Shown one piece after another: positions 44,192 through 52,136 of a stretch of 64,000 bases of DNA. The notes under the pieces were generated by a model. That model searched no databases. It saw nothing but the letters and a program-made list of their open reading frames with translations, and was not told where the DNA came from. Origin of the DNA: Diaminobutyricimonas aerilata (lineage in GTDB: Bacteria > Actinomycetota > Actinomycetes > Actinomycetales > Microbacteriaceae); the NCBI RefSeq assembly GCF_002797715.1, contig NZ_PGFF01000001.1, forward strand, positions 1,077,304 to 1,141,303. Reading direction: 5' to 3'. The first letter of the stretch is position 1. Each line of letters starts with the position of its first letter. Made by a program: the position numbers and the translations under genes.

Positions 44192-47100
44192 ATGCACGAG
44201 AACCAGCAGCTGACCATCGGACGCGTGACGCGCGTGCTCGAGGAACGGCTCCGTCCCGCCATCCACGCGCAGCCGCATCCGCTCGAACTCGCCCGCCACA
44301 CCGTCGGCGGCGAGCCGATCCCCGTGTCGGAGGGGATCGCCGCGTCGTTCGAGCCGATGCCCGCCGGATCGACGTGGGGGCGGGCGTGGGACACGACGTG
44401 GTTCCGCATCACCGGCGAGGTGCCCGCCGCGTTCGCGGGCCGTCGCGTGGAGATCGTCGCCGACCTCGGATTCGACGTGAACATGCCCGGCTTCCAAGCC
44501 GAGGGACTCGTCTACCGACCCGACGGCGCTCCCGTGCGCTCGCTCAACCCGCGCGCGCAGTGGATCCCCGTCACGCCCGAGGCGCGCGGGGGAGAGTCGA
44601 TCGAGTTCTACATCGAGGCGGCGTCGAACCCCGTGCTGCTCGACTACCACCCCTTCCTCCCGACCGAACAGGGCGACTCGGCCACCGCGACCGACGAGGA
44701 GCTCTACCGCCTCCGTCGCGTGGACGCGTGCGTCTTCGAGGAGGAGGTCTTCGAGCTCGTGCACGACGTCGAGGTGCTCGTGCAGCTCGCGCAGCAGCTC
44801 GGCGCCGACTCGGCACGGCGGTCGCGCATCCTGCGGGCGCTCGACAAGGCCCTCGACCGCGTCGACCTGCAGGACATCGCCGGCACCGCCGCGGCCGGGC
44901 GGGCGGAACTGCGCGAGGTGCTCACCAGCCCGGCGGAGCCGAGCGCGCACCGGCTGACGGCCGTCGGCCACGCCCACATCGACTCCGCCTGGCTGTGGCC
45001 GCTCCGCGAGACCGTGCGCAAGGTCGCGCGGACGTCGAGTTCGATGGTCACGCTGCTCGAAGAAGACGACGAGTTCGTCTACGCGATGTCGAGCGCCCAG
45101 CAGTACGACTGGCTCAAGCGCGAACGACCCGAGGTGTTCGCCCGGGTGAAGGAGGCGGTCGCCGCCGGGCGGTTCGTGCCGATCGGCGGCATGTGGGTCG
45201 AACCGGATGCGGTGCTTCCGTCGGGAGAGTCGTTCATCCGTCAGATCAGCTACGGCCAGCGCTTCTTCCGCGAGGAGTTCGGGGTGGAGTGCCGAGGAGC
45301 CTGGCTGCCGGACAGCTTCGGCTACTCCGGCTCGCTTCCGCAGATCCTCGTCGGAGCGGGTTTCGACTGGTTCCTCACGCAGAAGATCTCGTGGAACCAG
45401 GTGAACCGCTTCCCGCACCACTCCTTCCTCTGGGAGGGGATCGACGGCAGCCGGATCTTCACCCACTTCCCGCCCATGGACACCTACAACGCGCAGCTCT
45501 CCGGCGAGGAGGTGGCGCGCGCCGCCCGCCAGTTCAAGGAGAAGGCCGTCGCCACGTCGTCCCTCGCGCCGACCGGCTGGGGCGACGGCGGCGGCGGGAC
45601 CACCCGCGAGATGCTCGCGCGAGGCAAGCGCATGGCGGACCTCGAAGGCAGCCCCCGGGTGGTGTTCGAGTCGCCCGACGCGTTCTTCGACCGCGCGATG
45701 GCGGAGCTGCCGGATCCGGCGGTGTGGCGCGGCGAGCTCTACCTCGAACTGCACCGCGGCACCTTCACCACCCAGCACAAGACCAAGCAGGGCAACCGTC
45801 GCAGCGAGCAGCTGCTGGCCGAGGCCGAACTCTGGGGCGCCGTCGCGGCCGTCCGTGCCGGCTACGCCTTCCCGCACGACGAGGTCGACGACCTGTGGCG
45901 CGAGGTGCTGCTGCTGCAGTTCCACGACATCCTCCCCGGCACCTCCATCGCCTGGGTGCACCGCGAGGCCGAGGAACGCTACGCCGAGATCGCCCGGCGG
46001 CTCGAGGCGATCATCGCCGACGCGCTCGCGGCCCTCGGCGTCGACCTCGACGACGTCTCGGCGGCCGGCCGCTCCGACGCGCAGCGCACCCTCGTGAACT
46101 CGGCACCGGTGACCTGGAACGGGGCGCCCGGTGCCGCGGTGTCGCTGCGGCCGACGCCGGTTCCGCGCGCGGCCCGTCGCGAGGGCGACCGGTTCGTGCT
46201 CGAGAGCGAGCACGTGAAGATCGAGATCGACGGGAACGGGCACGTCGTCAGCGCCGTCGATCTCGCGCTGGGTCGCGACGCCGTCCCGCCGGGGGAGCGC
46301 GGCAACCTCCTGCAGCTGCACCAGGACTTCCCCAACATGTGGGACGCGTGGGACGTCGACGCCCACTACCTCGACATGCGGCAGGACCTCGACTCCGGCG
46401 CCGTCGTCGACCTCGACGGCGCCGCCGTGACGGTCGCGACGTCCTTCGGGGAGTCGAGCATCCGGCAGCGGCTGTTCCTCGCCGACGACGGTCGCACCCT
46501 GCTCATCGACAACACGGTCGAGTGGGCCGAGACCGAGAAGTTCCTCAAGCTCGCCTTCCCCGTCGACGTGTTCGCCGACCACGCGGTCGCCGAGACGCAG
46601 TTCGGGGTTCACTCCCGCACGACGCACACGAACACGTCGTGGGAGGACGCCCGGTTCGAGACCCAGGCGCAGCGCTGGTTCCTCGTCGAGGAGCCCGGTT
46701 TCGGCGTGGCGTTCCTGAACGACTCGAGCCACGGCTTCGACGTACAGAGGGTCAAGCAGGGCGACCGCGTGTCACAGCTCGCCCGGTTCTCGATGCTGCG
46801 CGCACCCCGCTTCCCCGATCCCCGAACGGACCGCGGGACCCAGACGATGCGGTTCGGCGTACTCGTCGGCGCGGACGTCGGCTCGGCCACCGAGGCGGCC
46901 ATCCGTCTCAACACCCCGGCGCGCCATGCGACCGGAGCCGTGGTGTCGCCGCTCGCGACGAGCACGAACCCGGCGGTGGTCATCAGCGCCGTGAAGCTCG
47001 CGGATGACCGCTCCGGCGACGTGATCGTGCGGCTGTACGAGTCGCGCGGCGGACGTGCCCGCACCGAGGTGCGCCTCGACGCCCCCGGTCTCGGCACGAT

Positions 47101-47230
47101 CAGCCGCACCGACCTGATCGAGCGCCCGGTGGAGGCAGAGTCCGTCGCCACGACCGTCGACGAGGAGACGATCACCGTGACGCTGGAGCTGCGCCCCTTC
47201 GAGGTGGTGACGCTGCGGCTGTCCCGGTGA
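44192..47230 (+). CDS. Alpha-mannosidase, glycoside hydrolase family 38
   Basis: A 1012-residue cytoplasmic enzyme. After an N-terminal beta domain (about 1-250) the catalytic domain starts at AVGHAHIDSAWLWPLRET, with zinc ligands among His260, His262 and Asp264. The nucleophile is Asp374 in WLPDSFGYSGSLPQIL, and QFHDILPGTSI marks the helical bundle. The C-terminal third is the usual beta-sandwich. It releases alpha-mannosyl residues from imported glycans. It lies 91 bases after the GH5 gene and is probably co-transcribed. Confidence 0.95.
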   Translation: MHENQQLTIGRVTRVLEERLRPAIHAQPHPLELARHTVGGEPIPVSEGIAASFEPMPAGSTWGRAWDTTWFRITGEVPAAFAGRRVEIVADLGFDVNMPGFQAEGLVYRPDGAPVRSLNPRAQWIPVTPEARGGESIEFYIEAASNPVLLDYHPFLPTEQGDSATATDEELYRLRRVDACVFEEEVFELVHDVEVLVQLAQQLGADSARRSRILRALDKALDRVDLQDIAGTAAAGRAELREVLTSPAEPSAHRLTAVGHAHIDSAWLWPLRETVRKVARTSSSMVTLLEEDDEFVYAMSSAQQYDWLKRERPEVFARVKEAVAAGRFVPIGGMWVEPDAVLPSGESFIRQISYGQRFFREEFGVECRGAWLPDSFGYSGSLPQILVGAGFDWFLTQKISWNQVNRFPHHSFLWEGIDGSRIFTHFPPMDTYNAQLSGEEVARAARQFKEKAVATSSLAPTGWGDGGGGTTREMLARGKRMADLEGSPRVVFESPDAFFDRAMAELPDPAVWRGELYLELHRGTFTTQHKTKQGNRRSEQLLAEAELWGAVAAVRAGYAFPHDEVDDLWREVLLLQFHDILPGTSIAWVHREAEERYAEIARRLEAIIADALAALGVDLDDVSAAGRSDAQRTLVNSAPVTWNGAPGAAVSLRPTPVPRAARREGDRFVLESEHVKIEIDGNGHVVSAVDLALGRDAVPPGERGNLLQLHQDFPNMWDAWDVDAHYLDMRQDLDSGAVVDLDGAAVTVATSFGESSIRQRLFLADDGRTLLIDNTVEWAETEKFLKLAFPVDVFADHAVAETQFGVHSRTTHTNTSWEDARFETQAQRWFLVEEPGFGVAFLNDSSHGFDVQRVKQGDRVSQLARFSMLRAPRFPDPRTDRGTQTMRFGVLVGADVGSATEAAIRLNTPARHATGAVVSPLATSTNPAVVISAVKLADDRSGDVIVRLYESRGGRARTEVRLDAPGLGTISRTDLIERPVEAESVATTVDEETITVTLELRPFEVVTLRLSR

Positions 47231-47245
47231 TGCCGCGACGTCGCG

Positions 47246-47318
47246 TCAGTCCATCACCGATCCGCTCGCGAGGTTGAGGATCGCGCCGGTCATCGCGCCG
47301 GCGCGATCCGACGCGACG
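47246..47318 (-). pseudogene. 3'-terminal fragment of an SDR gene (copy of the end of the gene at 36524)
   Basis: On the minus strand the frame reads ASDRAGAMTGAILNLASGSV and MD before a stop, against SDRAGAMTGAIFNLTSGSV and MS at the end of the SDR gene at 36524. Over the last 70 bases the two sequences are identical at 65 positions, in the same orientation; beyond about 47318 they no longer match. It lies between the GH38 gene and the EamA gene. Confidence 0.75.
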
Positions 47319-47420
47319 ACTGCCCTCGCACGGCGAATTCGTGCCGAACTCCACCGCGATGCTGCCGGGTCCGCAGCGAGGGGTGTCCGGCGTCGGCGGA
47401 TACACCCAAGATGGTGGACT

Positions 47421-48350
47421 GTGACCCGTCGCGCCCTCGTGCTGTTCATCGCCCTCGCGATCTCGTGGGGCATCCCGTACCTGCTGATCAAGGTCGCCCT
47501 CGAGGAACTCGACCCCGCGATGGTCGTGCTCGGCCGCAGCGCGCTCGGTGCCCTCGCGCTGCTGCCGCTCGCGTTCTACCGCAAGCAGGTGGCGAGGGTG
47601 CTGCGACGGTGGCGGCCGCTGCTCGTCTACACGGTCGTCGAGATCGTGCTGCCCTGGTATTTCCTGAGCTCCGCCGAGACGCGGTTGCCGAGTTCCACGG
47701 CTGGCCTGCTCATCGCGGCCGTTCCGCTCGTCGGCGTCGGAGTCGCGTTCGTCATGGGCCGACCCGAACGGGTCACGGGATGGAACTGGGTGGGCATCCT
47801 GCTCGGCATGCTCGGCGTCGCGGCGCTCGTCGGACTCGACGTGGCCGGTTCGGACCTGCTGGGTGTCGCCGAGATCGGGGTGGTCGTCGTCGGCTACGCC
47901 GTTGGTCCGGCGATCCTCTCTCGCTGGATGTCCGACCTGCCCGGAATCGGCGTTGTCGCCGTCTCGCTCGCGATCACGGCGATCGTCTACGTGCCGTTCG
48001 TGTCGTTCACCGGCGGCTGGCCCACGGAGTGGCCGTCCCTCGCGGTGAGCGGCTCGATCGTGACGCTCGCCCTCGTGTGCAGCGCGGGCGCATTCCTCAT
48101 CATGTTCGCGCTCATCGCCGAGATCGGACCGGTGCGGACGACGACCATCACCTACGTCAACCCCGCGGTCGCGATCGCCGCGGGCGCGCTCGTGCTCGAC
48201 GAGCGCATCACCGTCTGGACCATCGTCGGATTCGTGCTCGTGCTCGCCGGGTCGTTCGTCGTCACCTGGCGGCGCGCCCCGGTCGATGCACCACCGGGCC
48301 CGTCATCCGTGCCGGCGACCGTTCCGGAGGACGACACGTCGCTCCGCTGA
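47421..48350 (+). CDS. EamA-domain (DMT superfamily) exporter
   Basis: A 309-residue membrane protein with ten predicted helices in two EamA repeats: ALAISWGIPYLLIKVALEEL at the start and GVAEIGVVVVGYAVGPAILS in the second half. Such proteins export amino acids or other metabolites; the substrate cannot be deduced. The GTG at 47421 is likely, because the frame before it runs through the SDR remnant. A weak -10 (CAAGAT) 8 bases upstream suggests a leaderless mRNA. Confidence 0.85.
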   Translation: MTRRALVLFIALAISWGIPYLLIKVALEELDPAMVVLGRSALGALALLPLAFYRKQVARVLRRWRPLLVYTVVEIVLPWYFLSSAETRLPSSTAGLLIAAVPLVGVGVAFVMGRPERVTGWNWVGILLGMLGVAALVGLDVAGSDLLGVAEIGVVVVGYAVGPAILSRWMSDLPGIGVVAVSLAITAIVYVPFVSFTGGWPTEWPSLAVSGSIVTLALVCSAGAFLIMFALIAEIGPVRTTTITYVNPAVAIAAGALVLDERITVWTIVGFVLVLAGSFVVTWRRAPVDAPPGPSSVPATVPEDDTSLR

Positions 48351-48356
48351 TCAGGC

Positions 48357-49223
48357 TCAGCTCGGGTCGGAGCCGTGCTCCGGCGCTCGGCGAGCGCGGT
48401 CGGCCAACCATTCGAGCGCCGGGACTCCGGTGCTCGCGAGCACCGAGACGTGTCCTTCTCCCAGCACGCTCCGCCAGGTCGCGCCCGGGATCCGGGAGGC
48501 GAGCCACGCGCCGTGGGCGGCCGGCACCATGCGATCCTCGGCGCCGTGCACGAACAGCACCGGAACCCGGATGTCGGTGACATCGAATCCCCACGGCGCG
48601 ACGAAGGCGAGGTCGTCGTCGATGAGTGCTGCCGGGCCGGCCGCTTGTGCGGGGCCGACGACTTCGTCGAACCACCCCCATTCGCCTTCGAGTGCGCGCC
48701 GGTCGGCGTCGATGAAACCGAAGTCCTCGTCGCCGGGTGACGCCTCGTGGCGTTCCTTGGCTTGCCGACCCGACGCCGCAGCGCGCAGCGAGTTGGCGCT
48801 GCCGGGTGCCATCCCGGCGAACCAGTCGAGACCGTCCGCGCCGAACGGAGCGGGGCTCGCGCCCGCGACCACGGCCGTCACGCGCTCGGGCAGCAGCGCT
48901 GCGCACGCCAGCGCGTGCGGGGCGCCTCCGGAGTGCCCGAAGACACCGAACCGGGCAGCTCCGACGGCGTCCGCGATCGCCGCGACATCATCCGCCGCCG
49001 ACGCGACATCGCGGCCGGGACGCGGCGTGGAGCCGCCGTAGCCTGGCCGGTCGTAGCCGACGAACCGGATGTCGAGCCGCTCGGCGGCGTCGAACAGCGG
49101 GCGTGGCGGGGTGCCGAGGTTCGGGGTGCCGTGCAGCCACACGACCACGTGGTCGCCTTCGCCCGTGTCGTAGCCGTGAAGGGTGCCGCCGTGCGGCGAC
49201 GGCACGTCGAACTCGCGGATCAC
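48357..49223 (-). CDS. Alpha/beta-fold hydrolase
   Basis: A 288-residue hydrolase. The nucleophile elbow is FGHSGGAPHA, the acid is in FVHGAEDRMVP, and the histidine is in LGEGHVSVL, giving a complete Ser-Asp-His triad. WLHGTPNLGTPPRP provides the oxyanion region and FVGYDRPGYGGS the following strand, as in esterases and epoxide-hydrolase relatives. Its GTG start overlaps the stop of the CMD-fold gene, so the two are coupled. Confidence 0.86.
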   Translation of the reverse strand: MIREFDVPSPHGGTLHGYDTGEGDHVVVWLHGTPNLGTPPRPLFDAAERLDIRFVGYDRPGYGGSTPRPGRDVASAADDVAAIADAVGAARFGVFGHSGGAPHALACAALLPERVTAVVAGASPAPFGADGLDWFAGMAPGSANSLRAAASGRQAKERHEASPGDEDFGFIDADRRALEGEWGWFDEVVGPAQAAGPAALIDDDLAFVAPWGFDVTDIRVPVLFVHGAEDRMVPAAHGAWLASRIPGATWRSVLGEGHVSVLASTGVPALEWLADRARRAPEHGSDPS

Positions 49224-49789
49224 AGGCCCGCCACGAGCGCCTCACGCAGCGCGGCGGGGAGGGTGGGCGGAACATCCACATCGACCGCGAGGGCCTGGAC
49301 CGCCCGAGCGTAATAGTTGCGGGCCGCCGCCGCGAGCGCGATGTCGACGATCTCGCGATCGCTGAAGCCGACCTCCCGGAGCCGCAGGGAGTCCGCATCG
49401 GTCATCGACGACGCATCCGTGCTCACCTTCTCGGCGAAATCCATCATCGCGATCTCGGCCTCGGTGAGGTCGGCGTCGTGATGATCGGTCGCGACCCGCA
49501 CGAGCTGCTGCTCGGGGATGAGCGGCAGGGTCTTCGCGCCGTGGGCGAGTCGGCAGTGCAGTGACCGGGCCCCGCGGGCGGCCGCCAACGTGACGAGTTC
49601 GTAGCGCCGCGCACCCAGTTGGGAGGCGATCGCGCGGATGAGGTTCTCGAACGCGAGCTCCGCCTCGGGATTCATCGCCATCACGCGCGTGTGACTCGGC
49701 ACGTAGCCGTTGCGTCGGATGTCGTCGGCGTAGATGTCCGCCGCGAGTCCGGCAACTCCGTTCTCGTCGGGTGTCACGATGATGGACAT
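49220..49789 (-). CDS. Carboxymuconolactone decarboxylase/AhpD-fold protein
   Basis: A 189-residue all-helical AhpD-like protein. The usual redox motif CxxCxxxH is here SLHCRLAH: the first cysteine is serine, while the second cysteine and the histidine remain. Peroxidase activity of the classic AhpD type is therefore doubtful. ADIYADDIRRNGYVPSHTRV and the C-terminal EIVDIALAAAARNYYARAV fit peroxidase-related members. The ATG at 49789 follows AGGCCCGG; divergent from the next gene. Confidence 0.75.
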   Translation of the reverse strand: MSIIVTPDENGVAGLAADIYADDIRRNGYVPSHTRVMAMNPEAELAFENLIRAIASQLGARRYELVTLAAARGARSLHCRLAHGAKTLPLIPEQQLVRVATDHHDADLTEAEIAMMDFAEKVSTDASSMTDADSLRLREVGFSDREIVDIALAAAARNYYARAVQALAVDVDVPPTLPAALREALVAGL

Positions 49790-49921
49790 ACCGGGCCTCC
49801 TCGCCGTCGTGGCTCGATGCTGCCACTGCCGTGCGTCTACGGGAAGGGGGTTCGCGGCGCCGACGGAGGCTCGTGTGAGGATCGTCCGGGAACGCGTCGA
49901 TCCGATCGTGCAGGGGGATGG

Positions 49922-50308
49922 GTGAACGGTCACGACCTTCAGCTGGCGGCGGTCGCGCGTGCCGGGTCATTGCCGGATGCCGGGCTCGAGCAACCGTTCG
50001 GCCCCGAGTGGGATGTGTACAAGGTGCGCGGGCGCGTCTTCATGCTGCTCACCACTCTGGGCGAGCAGCCGATCGTGACCCTGAAAGCGACCCCGGAGGA
50101 CACGAAGGCCCTGTGTGCCGGGTTCGAGCACATCGCTCCGGGGTACCACATGAACAAGCGCCACTGGATCACTCTCTCGGGCGGGGACGACATCGATGCG
50201 GCGCTCGTCCATGAGCTGGTGACCGAGTCGTTCCTGCTCGTGGTCGAGAAGCTGCCGCGAGCTCGGCGTCCGATCGGGCTGCCGGAGCGCGGGGGCGCCG
50301 CGGACTGA
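49922..50308 (+). CDS. MmcQ/YjbR-family protein
   Basis: A 128-residue protein of the MmcQ/YjbR family. Family blocks seen are EQPFGPEWDVYKVRGRVFML, TLKATPEDTKALCAGFEHIA and GYHMNKRHWITLSGGDDID, ending with LVTESFLLVVEKLP. The fold resembles the CyaY-like DNA-binding fold; its function is unknown. The GTG at 49922 follows AGGGGG with 4 bases between. Confidence 0.85.
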   Translation: MNGHDLQLAAVARAGSLPDAGLEQPFGPEWDVYKVRGRVFMLLTTLGEQPIVTLKATPEDTKALCAGFEHIAPGYHMNKRHWITLSGGDDIDAALVHELVTESFLLVVEKLPRARRPIGLPERGGAAD

Positions 50309-50374
50309 TCGTCCGCGGTGAGGGACGCATCCAGGGACGCGTGGCGGCACGCGGGCGCCGGTAGGCTCCGCGAC

Positions 50375-50905
50375 ATGGAGGGGCACGTCGACGACGCACG
50401 CGTGCTGAGCGACGCGCAAGCGATGACGGATGCCGCGCGGGACCGCCTCCGCGAAGGCGGTGCCCGCACCGAGGCGCATGCCCGCTATGTGCCGCCGCGC
50501 CGGGTGCTGTTCATCCAGCGCGCCGCCACCATGGAACCGCTGGGGCGGGTGTGGCGGCTCGGTGTGCTGCTACTGGATGGCGGCGGCGGCCTGTACGCCA
50601 CGGGGTCGTTGACGCGCGCCGTGCCGACGGGGCACCCCAACCTCCAGTCGCTCTCCGCCGAGACGCGACGGGAGTACCGCCAGGCAGCCCTCAAGGCGGG
50701 TTTCGAGCAAGGGGAGACGGTGAACTTCGACACCACCCCGATCGAATGGGACGCGCAGGCGTTGCGCTCCTCCGCGGGCCCGCTCGTGGTGACCGACGAC
50801 GGACTGGGCGTGCGCTGGGCCGCCACGGCCGCGGCGCTCGTCCCCTTCGAGCGCTACCTCGCCGAGCGCGTCGAGCTGCTTCTGCATCCGCCGGAGGGTG
50901 CGTAG
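50375..50905 (+). CDS. Hypothetical cytoplasmic protein
   Basis: A 176-residue protein with no membrane segment or signal peptide and no motif I recognise. It has a charged helical start (EGHVDDARVLSDAQAMTDAA), then mixed alpha/beta sequence with RVWRLGVLLLDGGGGLYATG and an LVPFERYLAERVELLLHPP end. The ATG at 50375 lies 7 bases after TAGGCT (50362-50367), pointing to a leaderless mRNA; a longer in-frame start at 50318 has no support. Confidence 0.6.
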   Translation: MEGHVDDARVLSDAQAMTDAARDRLREGGARTEAHARYVPPRRVLFIQRAATMEPLGRVWRLGVLLLDGGGGLYATGSLTRAVPTGHPNLQSLSAETRREYRQAALKAGFEQGETVNFDTTPIEWDAQALRSSAGPLVVTDDGLGVRWAATAAALVPFERYLAERVELLLHPPEGA

Positions 50906-50926
50906 GAACGCCGGTACGCTCGCAGC

Positions 50927-51112
50927 ATGCTGCCGTTCTTCCCCATCCCGGTGCAGGGTGACGTACCGCCCTGGGTGCTCGTGCTGTTCGGCATCGCGGC
51001 GATCACAGGATTCGTGGTGCTCGTCTACCAGGCGGTGCGCTGGTTCCGCGACAACCGCGACGACGATGACCGCGGCGGCGACGACCGCAGCGGAGAGCCG
51101 GGCGAGCGCTGA
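50927..51112 (+). CDS. Small single-pass membrane protein
   Basis: A 61-residue protein with one transmembrane helix at about residues 16-38 (PWVLVLFGIAAITGFVVLVY) and a highly charged Asp/Arg-rich tail. No family recognised. The ATG is 6 bases after TACGCT (50915-50920), the leaderless pattern. Its stop is 3 bases from that of the convergent TetR gene. Confidence 0.6.
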   Translation: MLPFFPIPVQGDVPPWVLVLFGIAAITGFVVLVYQAVRWFRDNRDDDDRGGDDRSGEPGER

Positions 51113-51115
51113 CGC

Positions 51116-51706
51116 TCAGACCGACTGGCGGCTGAGTCGCTCGGCGATCGCCTCGGCAGCCGTGACGATGGCGTCCCGGCGCTGCAGGCGGCGCTGCTCG
51201 TCCGGATCGCCGAAGTAGAGCTGGTCGAGGTTCGAGAGCACGTGCCACCCGTCCGACAGGGTCACGATCGTGATCAACAGGTCGCGTGCCTGCACATCCG
51301 TCAGCTCCGGTAGCGCCTCGCGCATCCCCTTCACTTTGCGCTGGCACGTCGCGCGTCGCTCGATGAGCGCGTGCGGAGCACCGAGTTCGAGCCCTTCCCA
51401 CATGAGCAGCCGGGAGAGTTCCGGGTGCTCGCAGTGGTAGTCGAAGACCCGCCCGGCGTAGTCGGCGACGGCTTTCGTTCCCGTTCCCTCGACGGACACC
51501 GCATCGAGCAGTCCGTGCAGCTCGCGCTGCAGCACGACGCCGAAGAGCTCGTGCTTCTTGCCGAAGTACTGGTAGATCCGCTCCTTGTTGACGCCCGCGT
51601 CGGCGGCGATGCGGTCGACCCGGGCGCCGGCGAGCCCGACGCGGCTGAACTCGCGCGCCGCCGCATCGAGCAGCAGCTGCTGCGTACGCGCGGTGTCCCA
51701 GGCCAT
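51116..51706 (-). CDS. TetR-family transcriptional regulator
   Basis: A 196-residue repressor. The helix-turn-helix (about residues 5-50) reads LLLDAAAREFSRVGLAGARV and IAADAGVNKERIYQYFGKKH. The C-terminal ligand domain is helical. The ATG at 51706 is 6 bases after TACACT on the minus strand (leaderless); a longer in-frame start would run through the operator. It is divergent from a small membrane protein gene, with two palindromes in the 89-base gap. Confidence 0.9.
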   Translation of the reverse strand: MAWDTARTQQLLLDAAAREFSRVGLAGARVDRIAADAGVNKERIYQYFGKKHELFGVVLQRELHGLLDAVSVEGTGTKAVADYAGRVFDYHCEHPELSRLLMWEGLELGAPHALIERRATCQRKVKGMREALPELTDVQARDLLITIVTLSDGWHVLSNLDQLYFGDPDEQRRLQRRDAIVTAAEAIAERLSRQSV

Positions 51707-51728
51707 GACGCCAGTGTACGCGCGATCC

Positions 51729-51788
51729 CAACTAGGTAGTTGCAAATGCGCCTCATCCGTCCTATGGTCGTGCCAACTACCTGGTTGG
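51729..51788. promoter_or_regulatory. Twin TetR operators and promoter between tetR and the small membrane protein gene
   Basis: CAACTA-GG-TAGTTG (51729-51742) is a perfect palindrome with a 2-base centre. CCAACTACCTGGTTGG (51773-51788) is a second copy with one mismatch. Between them, TTGCAA (51740-51745) and TATGGT (51763-51768) are spaced 17 bases apart and drive the plus-strand gene. One operator covers the -35 and the other the transcription start; the first also lies upstream of the tetR -10 box. Confidence 0.75.
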
Positions 51789-51795
51789 AGATTGA

Positions 51796-52053
51796 ATGAC
51801 CGACACCATCACCCCCGCCGCTCCGACGACCGCGCCTCCCCGCGTGCCGTCCGTGCACGTCCGCGCGCTCATCACCTGGAGCGCGATCTTCCCGCTCGTG
51901 ACGCTCGGACTCGCCGCGCTGACGCCGCTCATGGAGCAGTGGCCGCTCGTGCTGCGTTCGCTCGTGCTCACCGCGATCGTGGTGCCGCTCGCCGTCTACC
52001 TCGTCGTGCCCGCCTTCATGCGGGCGTGGATGCGGTTGAGCGCGCGCCGCTGA
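51796..52053 (+). CDS. Small two-helix membrane protein, TetR-regulated
   Basis: An 85-residue protein with a Thr/Pro-rich N-terminus and two hydrophobic segments (ALITWSAIFPLVTLGLAALT and SLVLTAIVVPLAVYLVVPAF). It resembles DUF2798-like two-helix proteins, but I hold that loosely. GGAG precedes the ATG by 6 bases. The TetR gene and twin operators suggest induction by a specific ligand, perhaps a toxic compound. Confidence 0.65.
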   Translation: MTDTITPAAPTTAPPRVPSVHVRALITWSAIFPLVTLGLAALTPLMEQWPLVLRSLVLTAIVVPLAVYLVVPAFMRAWMRLSARR

Positions 52054-52136
52054 GCGCACGCGGCGGCGCTGAGCGCTTGTCGTCGGCCGGGCGTACCGTG
52101 ACGAACGTCCGCGCCGACGACGAGAGCGAGGCGAAC

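Noticed and set aside
44111-46732. Very long open frame antisense to the GH38 gene
   Set aside because: It is a product of GC-rich third positions in the real gene: low-complexity Arg/Gly/Ala/Leu protein, no motif, no ribosome site. The same applies to long antisense frames over the kinase gene (17564-19396) and gcvP (55865-59068).
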